Assembly: GCA_944322725.1 (NCBI GenBank)
Contig: CALUPU010000002.1
Location: forward strand, 62,001-126,000
Direction of reading: 5' to 3'
DNA from: Candidatus Gastranaerophilales bacterium
GTDB lineage: Bacteria; Cyanobacteriota; Vampirovibrionia; Gastranaerophilales; Gastranaerophilaceae
Length of the DNA: 64,000 nucleotides
This document shows positions 17,791-26,872 of this stretch, piece after piece. The notes beneath the pieces were generated by a model, which was not told where the DNA came from, searched no databases, and saw only the letters and a list, made by a program, of their open reading frames with translations. The position numbers and the translations under genes are program-made. Numbering within the stretch: position 1 is the stretch's first letter; the number at the start of each line of letters is the position of its first letter.

Positions 17791-18750
17791 TTAGTCGTCA
17801 GCGTGACCTGCTGTGCCTAATACATCTCTCATTTTGTGCATAACCATTTCTTTAACGGCTGTTCTTCCCGGTCCCATGTATTCACGCGGATCGAATTTTT
17901 CAGGATGTTCAATGAAGAACTCTCTGATAGTAGATGTCATTGCCAATCTCAAGTCTGTATCGATGTTGATTTTAGCAACGCCGTGTTTAGAAGCATAGTT
18001 AAGCATATCTTCAGGTACGCCTTGAGCGTTAGGAAGGTTTCCGCCGTATTTGTTGCATTTTTCAACAAGTTCTTGAGGAACTGAAGAAGAACCGTGCAAT
18101 ACAATCGGATAATCGCCGAAACCTGCTTCTTTCAAAGCGTCTTTGATTTCTTTAAGTCTGTCAAAGTCTAATTTAGCTTCGCCGGAGAATTTGTAAGCAC
18201 CGTGTGAAGTACCGATAGCAATTGCTAAAGAGTCACAGCCTGTTTGTTTAACAAATTCAACAGCTTCTTTAACGTTAGTGTATTTAGCGTCTTTAGCATC
18301 AACATTAACGTCATCTTCAACACCTGCAAGTTTACCGAGTTCTGCTTCAACAGAAACTCCTCTTTCGTGAGCGTATTCAACAACTTTTTTAGTAACTGCA
18401 ACGTTTTCTTCGAATGAGAATCTTGAACCGTCAATCATAACGGATGAGAAACCGCCGTCGATACAAGCTTTACAAATTTCAAAGTCTGCACCGTGGTCTA
18501 AGTGAAGAGCAATCGGTACAGTAGTTGTAGCCAGTGCTGCTTCTACTAATTTTACAAGGTAAGTTTGGTTAGCATATTTTCTTGCACCTGCAGAAACCTG
18601 CAAAATGATAGGTGAGCGAGTTTCTTCAGCTGCTTCTGCAATAGCCTGCAAAATTTCCATGTTGTTAACGTTGTAAGCACCGATAGCATATCCGCCAGCC
18701 AATGCTTTTTTGAACATTTCGTTTGTTCCAACTAATTTTCTTTCTGCCAT
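17791..18750 (-). CDS. fba: Fructose-bisphosphate aldolase, class II
   Basis: 319 residues from the ATG at 18750, which has GAGGAG 8-9 bases upstream; the longer frame to 18786 has no such site. The class IIA zinc-dependent aldolase motifs are VPIALHLDHGADFEICKACIDGGFSSVMIDGS (zinc-binding and catalytic His/Asp), EAELGKLAGVED, GTSHGAYKF, LHGSSSVP and KINIDTDLRLA. It interconverts fructose 1,6-bisphosphate with DHAP and glyceraldehyde 3-phosphate. Codon choice looks strongly biased, as expected for high expression. Confidence 0.96.
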   Translation of the reverse strand: MAERKLVGTNEMFKKALAGGYAIGAYNVNNMEILQAIAEAAEETRSPIILQVSAGARKYANQTYLVKLVEAALATTTVPIALHLDHGADFEICKACIDGGFSSVMIDGSRFSFEENVAVTKKVVEYAHERGVSVEAELGKLAGVEDDVNVDAKDAKYTNVKEAVEFVKQTGCDSLAIAIGTSHGAYKFSGEAKLDFDRLKEIKDALKEAGFGDYPIVLHGSSSVPQELVEKCNKYGGNLPNAQGVPEDMLNYASKHGVAKINIDTDLRLAMTSTIREFFIEHPEKFDPREYMGPGRTAVKEMVMHKMRDVLGTAGHADD

Positions 18751-18848
18751 GAGTTTTTCTCCTCTTTCGTACTCGTGCATAGTCACAACAAAAATACCTC
18801 AAAAAAAGAAGTTTTACAAGAAGTTTGTCCGTGTAAATTTATTGTTTG

Positions 18849-20456
18849 TTATTCTCCCCGCGGAAGAAGTGTACAGCCTGTATTGGGGTTGTATTCACAA
18901 ATACAATTTTTTCCGCTGTTCTTTGCGTTATAAAGAGCAACATCGGCAAGTTCTATAAGAGTCTGTTCGTCTAATGCGCATGAAGGATATTCACTCATAC
19001 CGATACTTACTGTAGGGCAGATATTTATATCGTCTTTTACATTAATTTTAATCTGGCTGATATTTTTTCTTATTCTTTCTGCAATAATTTTTGCATCATT
19101 AATGTTCGTTTCAGGAAGAATAACCGTAAATTCTTCACCGCCGTATCTTGATGCAATATCTATTTTTCTTACTGTTTGGGAAATACAGCTTGCAATTTCT
19201 CTTAATACCTGGTCTCCTACAGGGTGCCCGTAGGTATCGTTAACACTCTTGAAGTTGTCTATGTCCATCATAAGCAGTGTCATCTCGTGGTTGTATCTGG
19301 ATGAACGTTTGATTTCGTTTTCGAGAAGTGTGTAGAAATGCCTGTAAATATAAAGTTTTGTCAGACCGTCTTTTGTTGCAAGTTCGTAAAGTTTGGCGTT
19401 ATCTATGGCAATTGCGGCCTGATTTGCAAGCGCTTCAATAAATTCCAAATCCTGCTTGTTAAAGAGTTTACCGTTTAATTTGTTCGTAATGTTAATTACA
19501 CCTATGGGCTCGCCTTTTGCAATCAAAGGTACACAAAGAAGTGAGTTAACATTTAATTCATGACCGTTGTCTATGAATCTCGGGTCGTTCTGTCCGAGGT
19601 TTGATATTATGGATTTTTTCTCTACAAAAACCGTACCCGCAATACCTTCACCTACTTTAATTTTTGAACATTCCACAAGACCGTTATTGATTTCTGTTTC
19701 AAGATTTTTGTCTGCAAGACCGTATACAACTTTTGTCTGCAAAATATTTTCTGCAAAGTTATACAGCATTAAAGAGCCTTTTTCCGCATCAATTGTTTCC
19801 AGTGCTTTGTTCAAAATTACACGAAGCAGACGTTTAAGGTCATCAATAAAGTTAACAGCCTGAGAAATGTTATAAAGAATAGAAATATTATGTAATGATT
19901 TTTGCAGTTTTTTCAGGTCGTTTTCCTGATCCCGTCTTTTAATATACTTGATAAGTATCGGACCTATGTAGTTAAAAACTTTTGCAAGGTATGCCAGTTC
20001 CTGTGAAGTGAAATTTGTGCCGTCGATTTTGTTTCCTATGGAACACATAAAATACGGAATATTGTCTTTTTGAAACAGCTTAAAGTAGGAACTGTTGAGA
20101 TTTGCAAGATCGTATTTTTCCCAGAAAGATTTATATATGGGTTTGCCGTTATCATCGGCAACTTTTATAAATTCGTTTTTGTTTAATACTTCCCAAAAGC
20201 CTTCCTCATCATTTTCAAACTGGAAATATTCATGATCGTCAGAATTTGGGCTTGACACCATGTAGTAAACTTTGTCATGGTTTATGAAAAATCTGACATT
20301 TTCTATTCTTAATGCCTGTGTTACAAATACGGTAACTTTTTCGATTAAATCTTCAATCGAATCGGCCTGCGTAGCTATAATACTCAATTCAAACAAACTG
20401 TTCAGGTCATAAAAGTTTTTTTGAAGTGTAGTTATTTTTTCGGATAAATTCTCCAT
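18849..20456 (-). CDS. GAF-GGDEF diguanylate cyclase
   Basis: 535 residues from ATG 20456. An N-terminal region of unclear fold (about 1-180) contains ligand-sensor-like blocks. A GAF domain spans about 205-350 (AEKGSLMLYN, LCVPLIAKGEPIGVINITNK), and the GGDEF domain about 365-525. The active motif is SRYGGEEF (about 434-441), and the inhibitory RxxD site is present as RKID five residues before it. The enzyme should make cyclic di-GMP from GTP. No membrane segment is seen. It lies upstream of fba on the same strand. Confidence 0.92.
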   Translation of the reverse strand: MENLSEKITTLQKNFYDLNSLFELSIIATQADSIEDLIEKVTVFVTQALRIENVRFFINHDKVYYMVSSPNSDDHEYFQFENDEEGFWEVLNKNEFIKVADDNGKPIYKSFWEKYDLANLNSSYFKLFQKDNIPYFMCSIGNKIDGTNFTSQELAYLAKVFNYIGPILIKYIKRRDQENDLKKLQKSLHNISILYNISQAVNFIDDLKRLLRVILNKALETIDAEKGSLMLYNFAENILQTKVVYGLADKNLETEINNGLVECSKIKVGEGIAGTVFVEKKSIISNLGQNDPRFIDNGHELNVNSLLCVPLIAKGEPIGVINITNKLNGKLFNKQDLEFIEALANQAAIAIDNAKLYELATKDGLTKLYIYRHFYTLLENEIKRSSRYNHEMTLLMMDIDNFKSVNDTYGHPVGDQVLREIASCISQTVRKIDIASRYGGEEFTVILPETNINDAKIIAERIRKNISQIKINVKDDINICPTVSIGMSEYPSCALDEQTLIELADVALYNAKNSGKNCICEYNPNTGCTLLPRGE

Positions 20457-20538
20457 AATACATATTCTATTAAAATTTAAGTAATAATTCAATCAATTAA
20501 ATGGATGGACACATAAGTTTTAAACAATCTTTTTATGC

Positions 20539-20567
20539 TTGAAAAATAAGCTTCTGCACTATATAAT
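20539..20567 (+). promoter_or_regulatory. Sigma70-type promoter (TTGAAA-17-TATAAT)
   Basis: TTGAAA at 20539-20544 and TATAAT at 20562-20567 are separated by exactly 17 bases. Transcription would start near 20574-20575. This excludes the TTG and ATG codons at 20539 and 20566 as starts of the following gene. Confidence 0.75.
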
Positions 20568-20577
20568 GAAATACATT

Positions 20578-21333
20578 ATGGAATGTTTGCACAAAAAAAG
20601 AGAGCCGGTTTTGGGGTTTGAAGTGGATTTGTTTACGTTTGAAGACGCGCTTCAATATGTCCATAATCATTTGAAAGAAAATAAAGGTCTGCATATTGTT
20701 ACCATTAATCCGGAAATGATTGCTCTGGGTAACAAAAACGACGACTTCGGAAGGGTTCTCAATGAGGCTGATCTCGTTATTCCGGACGGAGTAGGGGTTA
20801 AGCTTGCCCTGAAAATAAAGGGGGTAAATCAGGAAAATATTCCCGGTATAGAATTTTCTAAAAAATTAATCGGAATATGTGAACTTGAAGGCTTTACAAT
20901 AGGACTTCTCGGAGCCAAAGAAGAAGTTGTACAAAAGGCTGCACAGAATCTTAGAAACGAGCACAAAAATCTTAATATTACTTATATAAGAAACGGATAT
21001 TTTGACGAAGCACAGGAGGAAATAATCTGTCAGGAAGTCAAGGCAGTTTCTCCAAAGGTTCTGTTTGTTGCACTCGGCGCCCCAAAACAGGAGTTTTTGA
21101 TTGCAAAATTGAAGCAGCAAATGCCAAATACAGTTTTTATTGGTGTCGGCGGAAGTTTTGATGTTTGGTCCGGAAATGTAAAAAGAGCACCTGAAATTTA
21201 TCAAAAAATGGGGCTTGAATGGCTTTATCGCACAATCAAAGAGCCGTCAAGGTTTAAGAGAATCTTCCCTGCTTTGCCAATGTTTTTGATTCAGGTTATA
21301 ATAGAAACCGTACACGAGAATTTGGTTAAATAA
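20578..21333 (+). CDS. WecG/TagA/CpsF-family glycosyltransferase
   Basis: 251 residues from ATG 20578, chosen because a consensus promoter ends at 20567; the mRNA would be nearly leaderless. Motifs typical of the family (GT26) are TINPEMIALG, ADLVIPDGVGVKLALK, VLFVALGAPKQEFLI (about 160-175), VFIGVGGSFDVWSGNVKRAPEIYQKMGLEWLYRTIKEPSRFKR. It would transfer an N-acetylated amino sugar to an undecaprenyl-linked sugar for an envelope glycopolymer. It leads a same-strand run with ftsE and ftsX. Confidence 0.92.
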   Translation: MECLHKKREPVLGFEVDLFTFEDALQYVHNHLKENKGLHIVTINPEMIALGNKNDDFGRVLNEADLVIPDGVGVKLALKIKGVNQENIPGIEFSKKLIGICELEGFTIGLLGAKEEVVQKAAQNLRNEHKNLNITYIRNGYFDEAQEEIICQEVKAVSPKVLFVALGAPKQEFLIAKLKQQMPNTVFIGVGGSFDVWSGNVKRAPEIYQKMGLEWLYRTIKEPSRFKRIFPALPMFLIQVIIETVHENLVK

Positions 21334-21335
21334 AT

Positions 21336-22010
21336 ATGATTCAATTAAGAGGTGTTACAAAAAAATACAAAAACAATTACGCATTGAAAAATGTCAATCT
21401 TGATATTATGTCCGGCGAGTTTGTTTTTATTACCGGTTCCTCCGGCGCCGGCAAATCCACTTTGATGAAGCTGCTGTATAAAGAAGAGACACCAACCTCG
21501 GGAAGTGTTATGATTGGCGGAATTAATATTGCCAATCTTCCGTCGGAAAAGGTTCCTAACCTCAGAAGATGTATGGGTATTGTTTTTCAAGACTATAAAT
21601 TACTTATGAATCAGAGCGTTTATGACAACTGTGCCTATGTAATCAGAACTCTCGGTATGAGCAGTAAAGAAATTGAAGCCAGAGTTACCATGGCGCTAAA
21701 AGTTGTGGGGCTTTATGACAAAATGAAAGCAAAAGCCTCCGAACTTTCAGGCGGTGAGCAGCAGAGAGTTTCAATTGCGCGTGCTATTGTTAACGGACCG
21801 CCGCTTTTGATTGCGGATGAGCCTACTGGTAACCTTGACCCTAAAAATTCCATGGAAATCATGCAGATTCTTGAGCAGGTAAACCAGAAAGGCATTACCG
21901 TTCTTGTTTCTACGCATGACCATGCTATGGTTGATTATTTTAGAAAAAGAGTTCTTACTCTTGAAGCGGGTCAGATAATAAGAGATGTTCAGGCGGGAAC
22001 CTACGAATAA
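21336..22010 (+). CDS. ftsE: Cell-division ATP-binding protein FtsE
   Basis: 224 residues, exact FtsE length. Walker A is TGSSGAGKST, the Q-loop segment is GIVFQDYKLLMNQSVYDNCAY, the signature is ELSGGEQQRVSIARAI, Walker B is LLIADEPTGNLDP and the H-loop is VSTHDH. It forms the FtsEX complex that couples ATP hydrolysis to activation of peptidoglycan hydrolases at the division site. It starts 3 bases after the glycosyltransferase stop and is followed 22 bases later by ftsX. Confidence 0.96.
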   Translation: MIQLRGVTKKYKNNYALKNVNLDIMSGEFVFITGSSGAGKSTLMKLLYKEETPTSGSVMIGGINIANLPSEKVPNLRRCMGIVFQDYKLLMNQSVYDNCAYVIRTLGMSSKEIEARVTMALKVVGLYDKMKAKASELSGGEQQRVSIARAIVNGPPLLIADEPTGNLDPKNSMEIMQILEQVNQKGITVLVSTHDHAMVDYFRKRVLTLEAGQIIRDVQAGTYE

Positions 22011-22031
22011 CAAATAATGAGTAAATAAAAT

Positions 22032-22946
22032 ATGAGTGATGAGTCAACAAAAGCTATAATAAAAAAGAAAGTTAAAGCACATATTCCAAAAGACTGGCTT
22101 AAAGAATTAAGAATCGTCTACAGAATAGGTCTTGAGACAATATACGGAATTAAAAGAACCGGATGGATTAACCTTGCAATAATCACGACTATGGCTGCAA
22201 TTTTGACAATCTTCGGCTCTTTGTTCAGATTTACAATTTCGCTCAATTCATTTGTTCATGAACTTGGCAATGCGCTTGAAATATCTGTATATTTAAAATC
22301 TGATGCGTCAACTGATAATACAGCAAAAGAAATTCGTGAACTTGAACATGTTGAAAGAGTTAAAATAATTCCCAAAGAAAAATCTTGGGCTGATTTACAA
22401 AGGGAAATAGATGTGCCCAATTTTGAAAATCCATTGCCAGATACGTTGCATGTAAAAGTAGATAAGCCTGAGAATATCACTGTTGTATTCAATAAAATTA
22501 AAACGATGTCTGGAGTTGAAGATTTGAACTATGCACAAGATATCGCTAAGAAAATGCAGATGTTTAATAATGTTGTGCATACAATAACTCTTCTTGTTGT
22601 TGTTCTTACGGCTATTTTGACAATAACTATAATAAATAATACAATACAATTGGTAATTCAATCGAGGAAAGAAGAGATTGAAATTATGCGCCTGATGGGT
22701 GTAAGCAACTGGTATATTAAAATTCCTTTAATATTACAGGGTGCAATATACGGATTTGTTGGTGCTTTGATTTCTTTACTCCCGTTGAATGCAGTACATA
22801 ACGGACTGACAAAGGTTCATGAATTTTTTATGGTGCCTGCGCCGTTACTTGCAAATAATACCGTTATACTGGTATTGTTCATTATAGCAGTCGGGTTCGG
22901 AGCCGGCGGTAGTTTATTATCAATCAAGAAACATTTACAGGTATAA
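22032..22946 (+). CDS. ftsX: Cell-division protein FtsX
   Basis: 304 residues with the four-helix FtsX layout: one helix at about 50-72, a periplasmic domain to about 170 (EISVYLKSDASTDN, VERVKIIPKEKSW), then three helices at about 178-205, 231-255 and 273-295. The conserved EIEIMRLMGVSNWYIKIPLILQGAIYGFVGALISL block is present. It is the membrane partner of FtsE. The cytoplasmic N-terminus of about 40 residues is somewhat basic and long. Confidence 0.94.
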   Translation: MSDESTKAIIKKKVKAHIPKDWLKELRIVYRIGLETIYGIKRTGWINLAIITTMAAILTIFGSLFRFTISLNSFVHELGNALEISVYLKSDASTDNTAKEIRELEHVERVKIIPKEKSWADLQREIDVPNFENPLPDTLHVKVDKPENITVVFNKIKTMSGVEDLNYAQDIAKKMQMFNNVVHTITLLVVVLTAILTITIINNTIQLVIQSRKEEIEIMRLMGVSNWYIKIPLILQGAIYGFVGALISLLPLNAVHNGLTKVHEFFMVPAPLLANNTVILVLFIIAVGFGAGGSLLSIKKHLQV

Positions 22947-22949
22947 GAT

Positions 22950-23747
22950 ATGGATGCACAACAAGTACTGGAACAGATAAAAGAAATTCCCGCAATGCCT
23001 AATGTTATTGTTAAGGCACTCGGTATAATCAAAGACGATACCTCGGGAACAAAAGAATTATCCGAGATTATGGCGTATGACCAAGCCCTCACGTCTCAGG
23101 TGCTGAAGCTTGTCAATTCGGCTTATTACGGGTTTGCGCAGGAGATTACATCTGTTGGCAAGGCTCTGGCCCTTCTTGGTATGACTCAGACCAAAAATAT
23201 TATTATTGCTGTTGCAATGAAACCAATGCTTACGTCTCAAGGCGGACGTGATATGTGGAAGCATTCTCTAAGATGTGCGGTAGCTGCAGAATATCTTGCT
23301 GAAAAGACAGGTATCGCTGATGCGGGAGATGCTTTTACAATAGGATTTTTGCATGATATTGGCAAAATACTGTTGAACATTGTTGATACAATGGCGTATC
23401 AGAAGGTAAGAACTTCTGTTAAAAACGGTATGGATATAATAGAAGCTGAAAATGAGATGTTCGAAACAAACCATGCGGACATGGGCTTTCTTCTTGCTAA
23501 AAAATGGAAGTTGTCAGTGCTTCTGGCAAACTGCATTAAATATCACCATGACCCGATGTCTTCTTCTATGCCGCAGGTCAGCGCTCTGGCTTACGCAGCA
23601 AATAAGATTTCTCATGAAGAGCCGGATTTGTTTGATGAATCTATTATTAAAGAACAGCTCGGTCTGGATGTGAGCACTCTTATGCAATACAGAGATGCTA
23701 TAAATGAAAAGGCAAATGTTCTTTTTGCAACTCTTAATGCTGGCTAG
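22950..23747 (+). CDS. HDOD-domain protein
   Basis: 265 residues covering one HDOD domain. The start region IKEIPAMPNVIVKALGIIKDD, the middle block LTSQVLKLVNSAYYGF and FTIGFLHDIGKILLN (about 129-143) are diagnostic. HDOD proteins act in signalling and regulation rather than clearly as phosphohydrolases. It starts 4 bases after ftsX and directly precedes the pilin-like genes, so it may be transcribed with either group. Confidence 0.9.
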   Translation: MDAQQVLEQIKEIPAMPNVIVKALGIIKDDTSGTKELSEIMAYDQALTSQVLKLVNSAYYGFAQEITSVGKALALLGMTQTKNIIIAVAMKPMLTSQGGRDMWKHSLRCAVAAEYLAEKTGIADAGDAFTIGFLHDIGKILLNIVDTMAYQKVRTSVKNGMDIIEAENEMFETNHADMGFLLAKKWKLSVLLANCIKYHHDPMSSSMPQVSALAYAANKISHEEPDLFDESIIKEQLGLDVSTLMQYRDAINEKANVLFATLNAG

Positions 23748-23771
23748 GTTTACTTTCAAAAAGGATTGATT

Positions 23772-24455
23772 ATGAAAAAAATGTCTCGTTTTACTGCATT
23801 CACTCTGGCAGAAACTCTGGTTACACTTTCAATAATAGGAGTGGTTGCTGCATTAACAATTCCCGCTTTGAAAAATCATGCTGACGAGCAAAAATTTGTT
23901 GCACTTACACAAAAGGCATATAGTGAAGTATCTGCAGCGACAGCAAGAATCGAAACAGAGCACGGAAATATAGCTTTTTGGGATTGGTCAGGTTATTCAA
24001 CTGAAGATGAATATGCTAACGATACAGAAAAAGACCTAGGTGGCCCAAATTTGGTAAGAAGCTGGTATAAGAAAGCTTTGAATGTCAGTGGAAAGATGGA
24101 TAAGACTATAGGATATGGGATACCCTATAGTCGTTTAGATGGAACAAGCATAGGTGCATCTATGCGATCTGCTGCTACGTTTGTTACTGTTGATGGTATG
24201 TATTGGCAAATAGGCGGTGATACGGGTTCACCTGGACCATATATAATTGTGGATGTAAATGGTGCGCTAGAACCTAACATTGTTGGCATAGATGTGCACA
24301 GCTTTATTGTCACAAATGATGGTATTCTCCCTGCAGGAACTCCTGGAACGACAAATTGGTTTGGGGGGGATGTATGGAATTGCACAGCATATGTTATTAA
24401 GTACGGTAAAATGCCTTGGCTTAATAATGCAATGGACAAATGTCCGTCTATATAG
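23772..24455 (+). CDS. Pilin-like protein 1
   Basis: 227 residues from ATG 23772 with AAGG upstream; a TTG at 23766 is less likely. A short basic leader and TAFTLAETLVTLSIIGVVAALTIPAL (about 8-33) form a prepilin-type N-terminus with Glu+5; cleavage would be before Phe, although an Ala rather than Gly precedes it. The C-terminal half holds VTVDGMYWQIG and VDVNGALEPNIVGIDVHSF, shared with the three following genes. It is probably a pseudopilin processed by a prepilin peptidase. Confidence 0.85.
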   Translation: MKKMSRFTAFTLAETLVTLSIIGVVAALTIPALKNHADEQKFVALTQKAYSEVSAATARIETEHGNIAFWDWSGYSTEDEYANDTEKDLGGPNLVRSWYKKALNVSGKMDKTIGYGIPYSRLDGTSIGASMRSAATFVTVDGMYWQIGGDTGSPGPYIIVDVNGALEPNIVGIDVHSFIVTNDGILPAGTPGTTNWFGGDVWNCTAYVIKYGKMPWLNNAMDKCPSI

Positions 24456-24511
24456 TTGATGACTAATTTTTAACAGTATATAAAATTTAATTATAAAGAT
24501 AGGACGTATGA

Positions 24512-25183
24512 ATGAAAAAAGTATATAAAATGAATGCATTTACATTTGCAGAAGTCTTGCTTACACTGATAGTAATCGGTGTAGTTTCTGTCTTGACAGT
24601 CCCAACATTGAGAAACCATGCTGAGGAAGCAAAATTTGTTGCAGCAACCCAGAAAGCTATGTCTGAAATAGCTGCAGCTACTACTAATGTTGAACTTGCT
24701 CACGGTGATGCTTCTATGTGGAACTTTGGTTCTGCTCAAACTGTTGAGTGGTATAAAGAAGTAATGAATGTTATACCTGTTCCTCAGAATGAACTAACAT
24801 GGAAAAGATATACCCTCGGAAATCAAAGATCTAATTTCCCTGCAAGTTTTATAACTGCTGACGGTATGGCATGGTCAATAGGCACAGGCGGGTATTCATG
24901 CGGCGGCGGAGTAGGTCTTGTTGATGTGAACGGACCAGAACCTCCTAATACTATCGGTATTGATATGCATGGTTTTAGGATAGGACATTTATGTTCTGGC
25001 ACAGGACATAAATCTAAGTCTGGTGATTTCGGTATTTACGCAATGGGCGACATGTTAAATGATACTAACACAGAGTGGGGTTGTACTTCTTATGTTATAA
25101 AACATAAAAAAATGCCGTGGCTTTATACTCCACCAACACTTTCATCAGGGCAAAGCGGATGTCAGCCTTATTCGGGTAAATAA
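24512..25183 (+). CDS. Pilin-like protein 2
   Basis: 223 residues. The leader is MKKVYKMNA followed by FTFAEVLLTLIVIGVVSVLTVPTLRNHAEEAKFV. The later ITADGMAWSIG and VDVNGPEPPNTIGIDMHGF parallel pilin-like protein 1, as does the start of the helix (KFVAATQKAMSEIAAATTNVE). Four Cys residues in the C-terminal half could form disulfides. It is the second of four tandem paralogues. Confidence 0.85.
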   Translation: MKKVYKMNAFTFAEVLLTLIVIGVVSVLTVPTLRNHAEEAKFVAATQKAMSEIAAATTNVELAHGDASMWNFGSAQTVEWYKEVMNVIPVPQNELTWKRYTLGNQRSNFPASFITADGMAWSIGTGGYSCGGGVGLVDVNGPEPPNTIGIDMHGFRIGHLCSGTGHKSKSGDFGIYAMGDMLNDTNTEWGCTSYVIKHKKMPWLYTPPTLSSGQSGCQPYSGK

Positions 25184-25203
25184 GCATAAGGAAAGGATAT
25201 TTC

Positions 25204-26073
25204 ATGTTTTCAAAAAATAAAACAGCATTTACTTTAGCGGAAGTCCTTGTGACTTTGACTATTATAGGGGTTATTGCTTCTTTGACCATTCCTACTCTCA
25301 AAGAAACTGCAGACAGAAGCTCAAATGAGGCTGCTTTGCGGAAGGCATATTCTACAGCATCTAATGCTTTTGCACAGTTACAAGCAGAATATGGTTCCCC
25401 GATATATTGGAGAGTTCCAACTGATGCAAAGAATATTGATACATCTTTAAGAGGTAGTAGAGTTTTTACTGATGGTAAGGACCAGATGTTTGCTTGGATG
25501 TTGAAACAAAAAATGAATGTTGCTTCTGAAACAGGGATTCCACCTGAAAATTACCAAATAAAGAAACTTTCCGGATCTAACCTCAGCAAGACTGAAGAAA
25601 AAATTGATGATACTTTAATATATTTGGGAAATAACACTGGACAGGTTTCTTTTCAGACAGCAGACAATATGTATTGGTTTCCTTCTCAAACATATAGTGG
25701 CTGCAAGTATGAAAAAGAAATAAACGCCAGTAAATATCCATTTTCGTTGTCTCAGATGAATCGACCATTGTTTGCATTACCAGCTTATGCTGCAGATAAA
25801 AATTTAACTCCAGTTGGTGTTGTAAATGGAGATTTAGTATCAAAATTAAATAAAACAGTTTATGTCTGTGGATATTTGATGGTAGACGTGAATGGTTCTA
25901 AAAGTCCTAATTTACTCGGCATGGATGTTTTTGTCTTTGATGTTACAACTAATGGAGTTGTTCCTCACTCGGCAGAAAAAGATGACTGTAAAGATATGTC
26001 AGGTGATGGATACAGCTGTTCATCTAAGGTTTTAGCTGGCGATGAACACGCACTCGATTTTATATATGATTAA
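25204..26073 (+). CDS. Pilin-like protein 3
   Basis: 289 residues, the longest of the four. The N-terminus is MFSKNKTA-FTLAEVLVTLTIIGVIASLTIPTLKE. It carries an extra stretch in the middle (about 95-205), then LMVDVNGSKSPNLLGMDVFVFDV, the shared C-terminal motif. AAGGA sits 9 bases before the ATG. Probably an exported pseudopilin with a divergent head domain. Confidence 0.85.
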   Translation: MFSKNKTAFTLAEVLVTLTIIGVIASLTIPTLKETADRSSNEAALRKAYSTASNAFAQLQAEYGSPIYWRVPTDAKNIDTSLRGSRVFTDGKDQMFAWMLKQKMNVASETGIPPENYQIKKLSGSNLSKTEEKIDDTLIYLGNNTGQVSFQTADNMYWFPSQTYSGCKYEKEINASKYPFSLSQMNRPLFALPAYAADKNLTPVGVVNGDLVSKLNKTVYVCGYLMVDVNGSKSPNLLGMDVFVFDVTTNGVVPHSAEKDDCKDMSGDGYSCSSKVLAGDEHALDFIYD

Positions 26074-26094
26074 ATTACATAGGAGCTATTTGGA

Positions 26095-26799
26095 ATGAAA
26101 AAAAATAATGCATTTACTCTCGCAGAAGTACTTGTTACGTTGATAATACTGGGTGTTATTGCTTCTATGACGATACCTGCTTTGAAAAAAACATCTGATG
26201 AAAAAGTTTTTGTTGCAACACTTTTAAAGGCGCAGTCTCAGCTGACTCAAGCAACAAAAACACTGAAAAGAACAGAAGGTCCTATTGCAATGTGGACTGA
26301 TTATTCAAATGCAGAAAATGCACCCGAACAAATAATAAATATATACAAAAAAATTATGCCCCCTGCATCAATTTTAAGTAAATCATATACAATTAATCCT
26401 TTAGTTTCATCGGAGAGCAAGAATACAGGCAGTTCTGATGATAAAAATAATTCAAATTCATCAAAAGGTGAAGACCAGGATTCTGAAGAACAACAAGCCT
26501 TCACTGAAATACCTAATGATAACCGTACTATAATGACAGCGGATGGTATAGTTTATACACTTGCATCGGTCAATAACTGTACTGCGGCCAATGCAGCTTC
26601 AAAAAATTGTTTTAGATTTGTGGTTGATGTTAACGGCTCCAAAGAACCTAATATGGTAGGTGTTGATGTTTATGCATTTGATGTAATGAAAAACAGCGAT
26701 GTTATACCGGTAATGGGTACCTGTCCTCCTGCAGGCGGCAGTGATTATGGATGGGGATGTACTTCAAGGGCTATTGCAGAGAAGGATATCAGCTGGTAG
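26095..26799 (+). CDS. Pilin-like protein 4
   Basis: 234 residues. The very short leader MKKNNA precedes FTLAEVLVTLIILGVIASMTIPALKK. A Ser/Asp/Asn-rich low-complexity insert lies at about 103-130, followed by MTADGIVYTLA and FVVDVNGSKEPNMVGVDVYAFDV and a Cys-containing end. It is the last of the tandem array; a hairpin terminator follows. Confidence 0.85.
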   Translation: MKKNNAFTLAEVLVTLIILGVIASMTIPALKKTSDEKVFVATLLKAQSQLTQATKTLKRTEGPIAMWTDYSNAENAPEQIINIYKKIMPPASILSKSYTINPLVSSESKNTGSSDDKNNSNSSKGEDQDSEEQQAFTEIPNDNRTIMTADGIVYTLASVNNCTAANAASKNCFRFVVDVNGSKEPNMVGVDVYAFDVMKNSDVIPVMGTCPPAGGSDYGWGCTSRAIAEKDISW

Positions 26800-26820
26800 C
26801 AATCAAAATATTATTTAACA

Positions 26821-26851
26821 AAAAAAGACTCTGTTTTACAGAGTCTTTTTT
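26821..26851. terminator. Bidirectional hairpin terminator
   Basis: A 13-bp stem (26821-26833 and 26839-26851) with flanking A- and T-runs, between the last pilin-like gene and the converging gene ending at 26873. Confidence 0.88.
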
Positions 26852-26872
26852 GTATTTATAAAAGAAAATAAT

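Noticed and set aside
26095-26799. Repetitive Ser/Asp-rich stretch in the fourth pilin-like gene as a tandem repeat
   Set aside because: The low-complexity insert has no regular repeat unit at DNA level.
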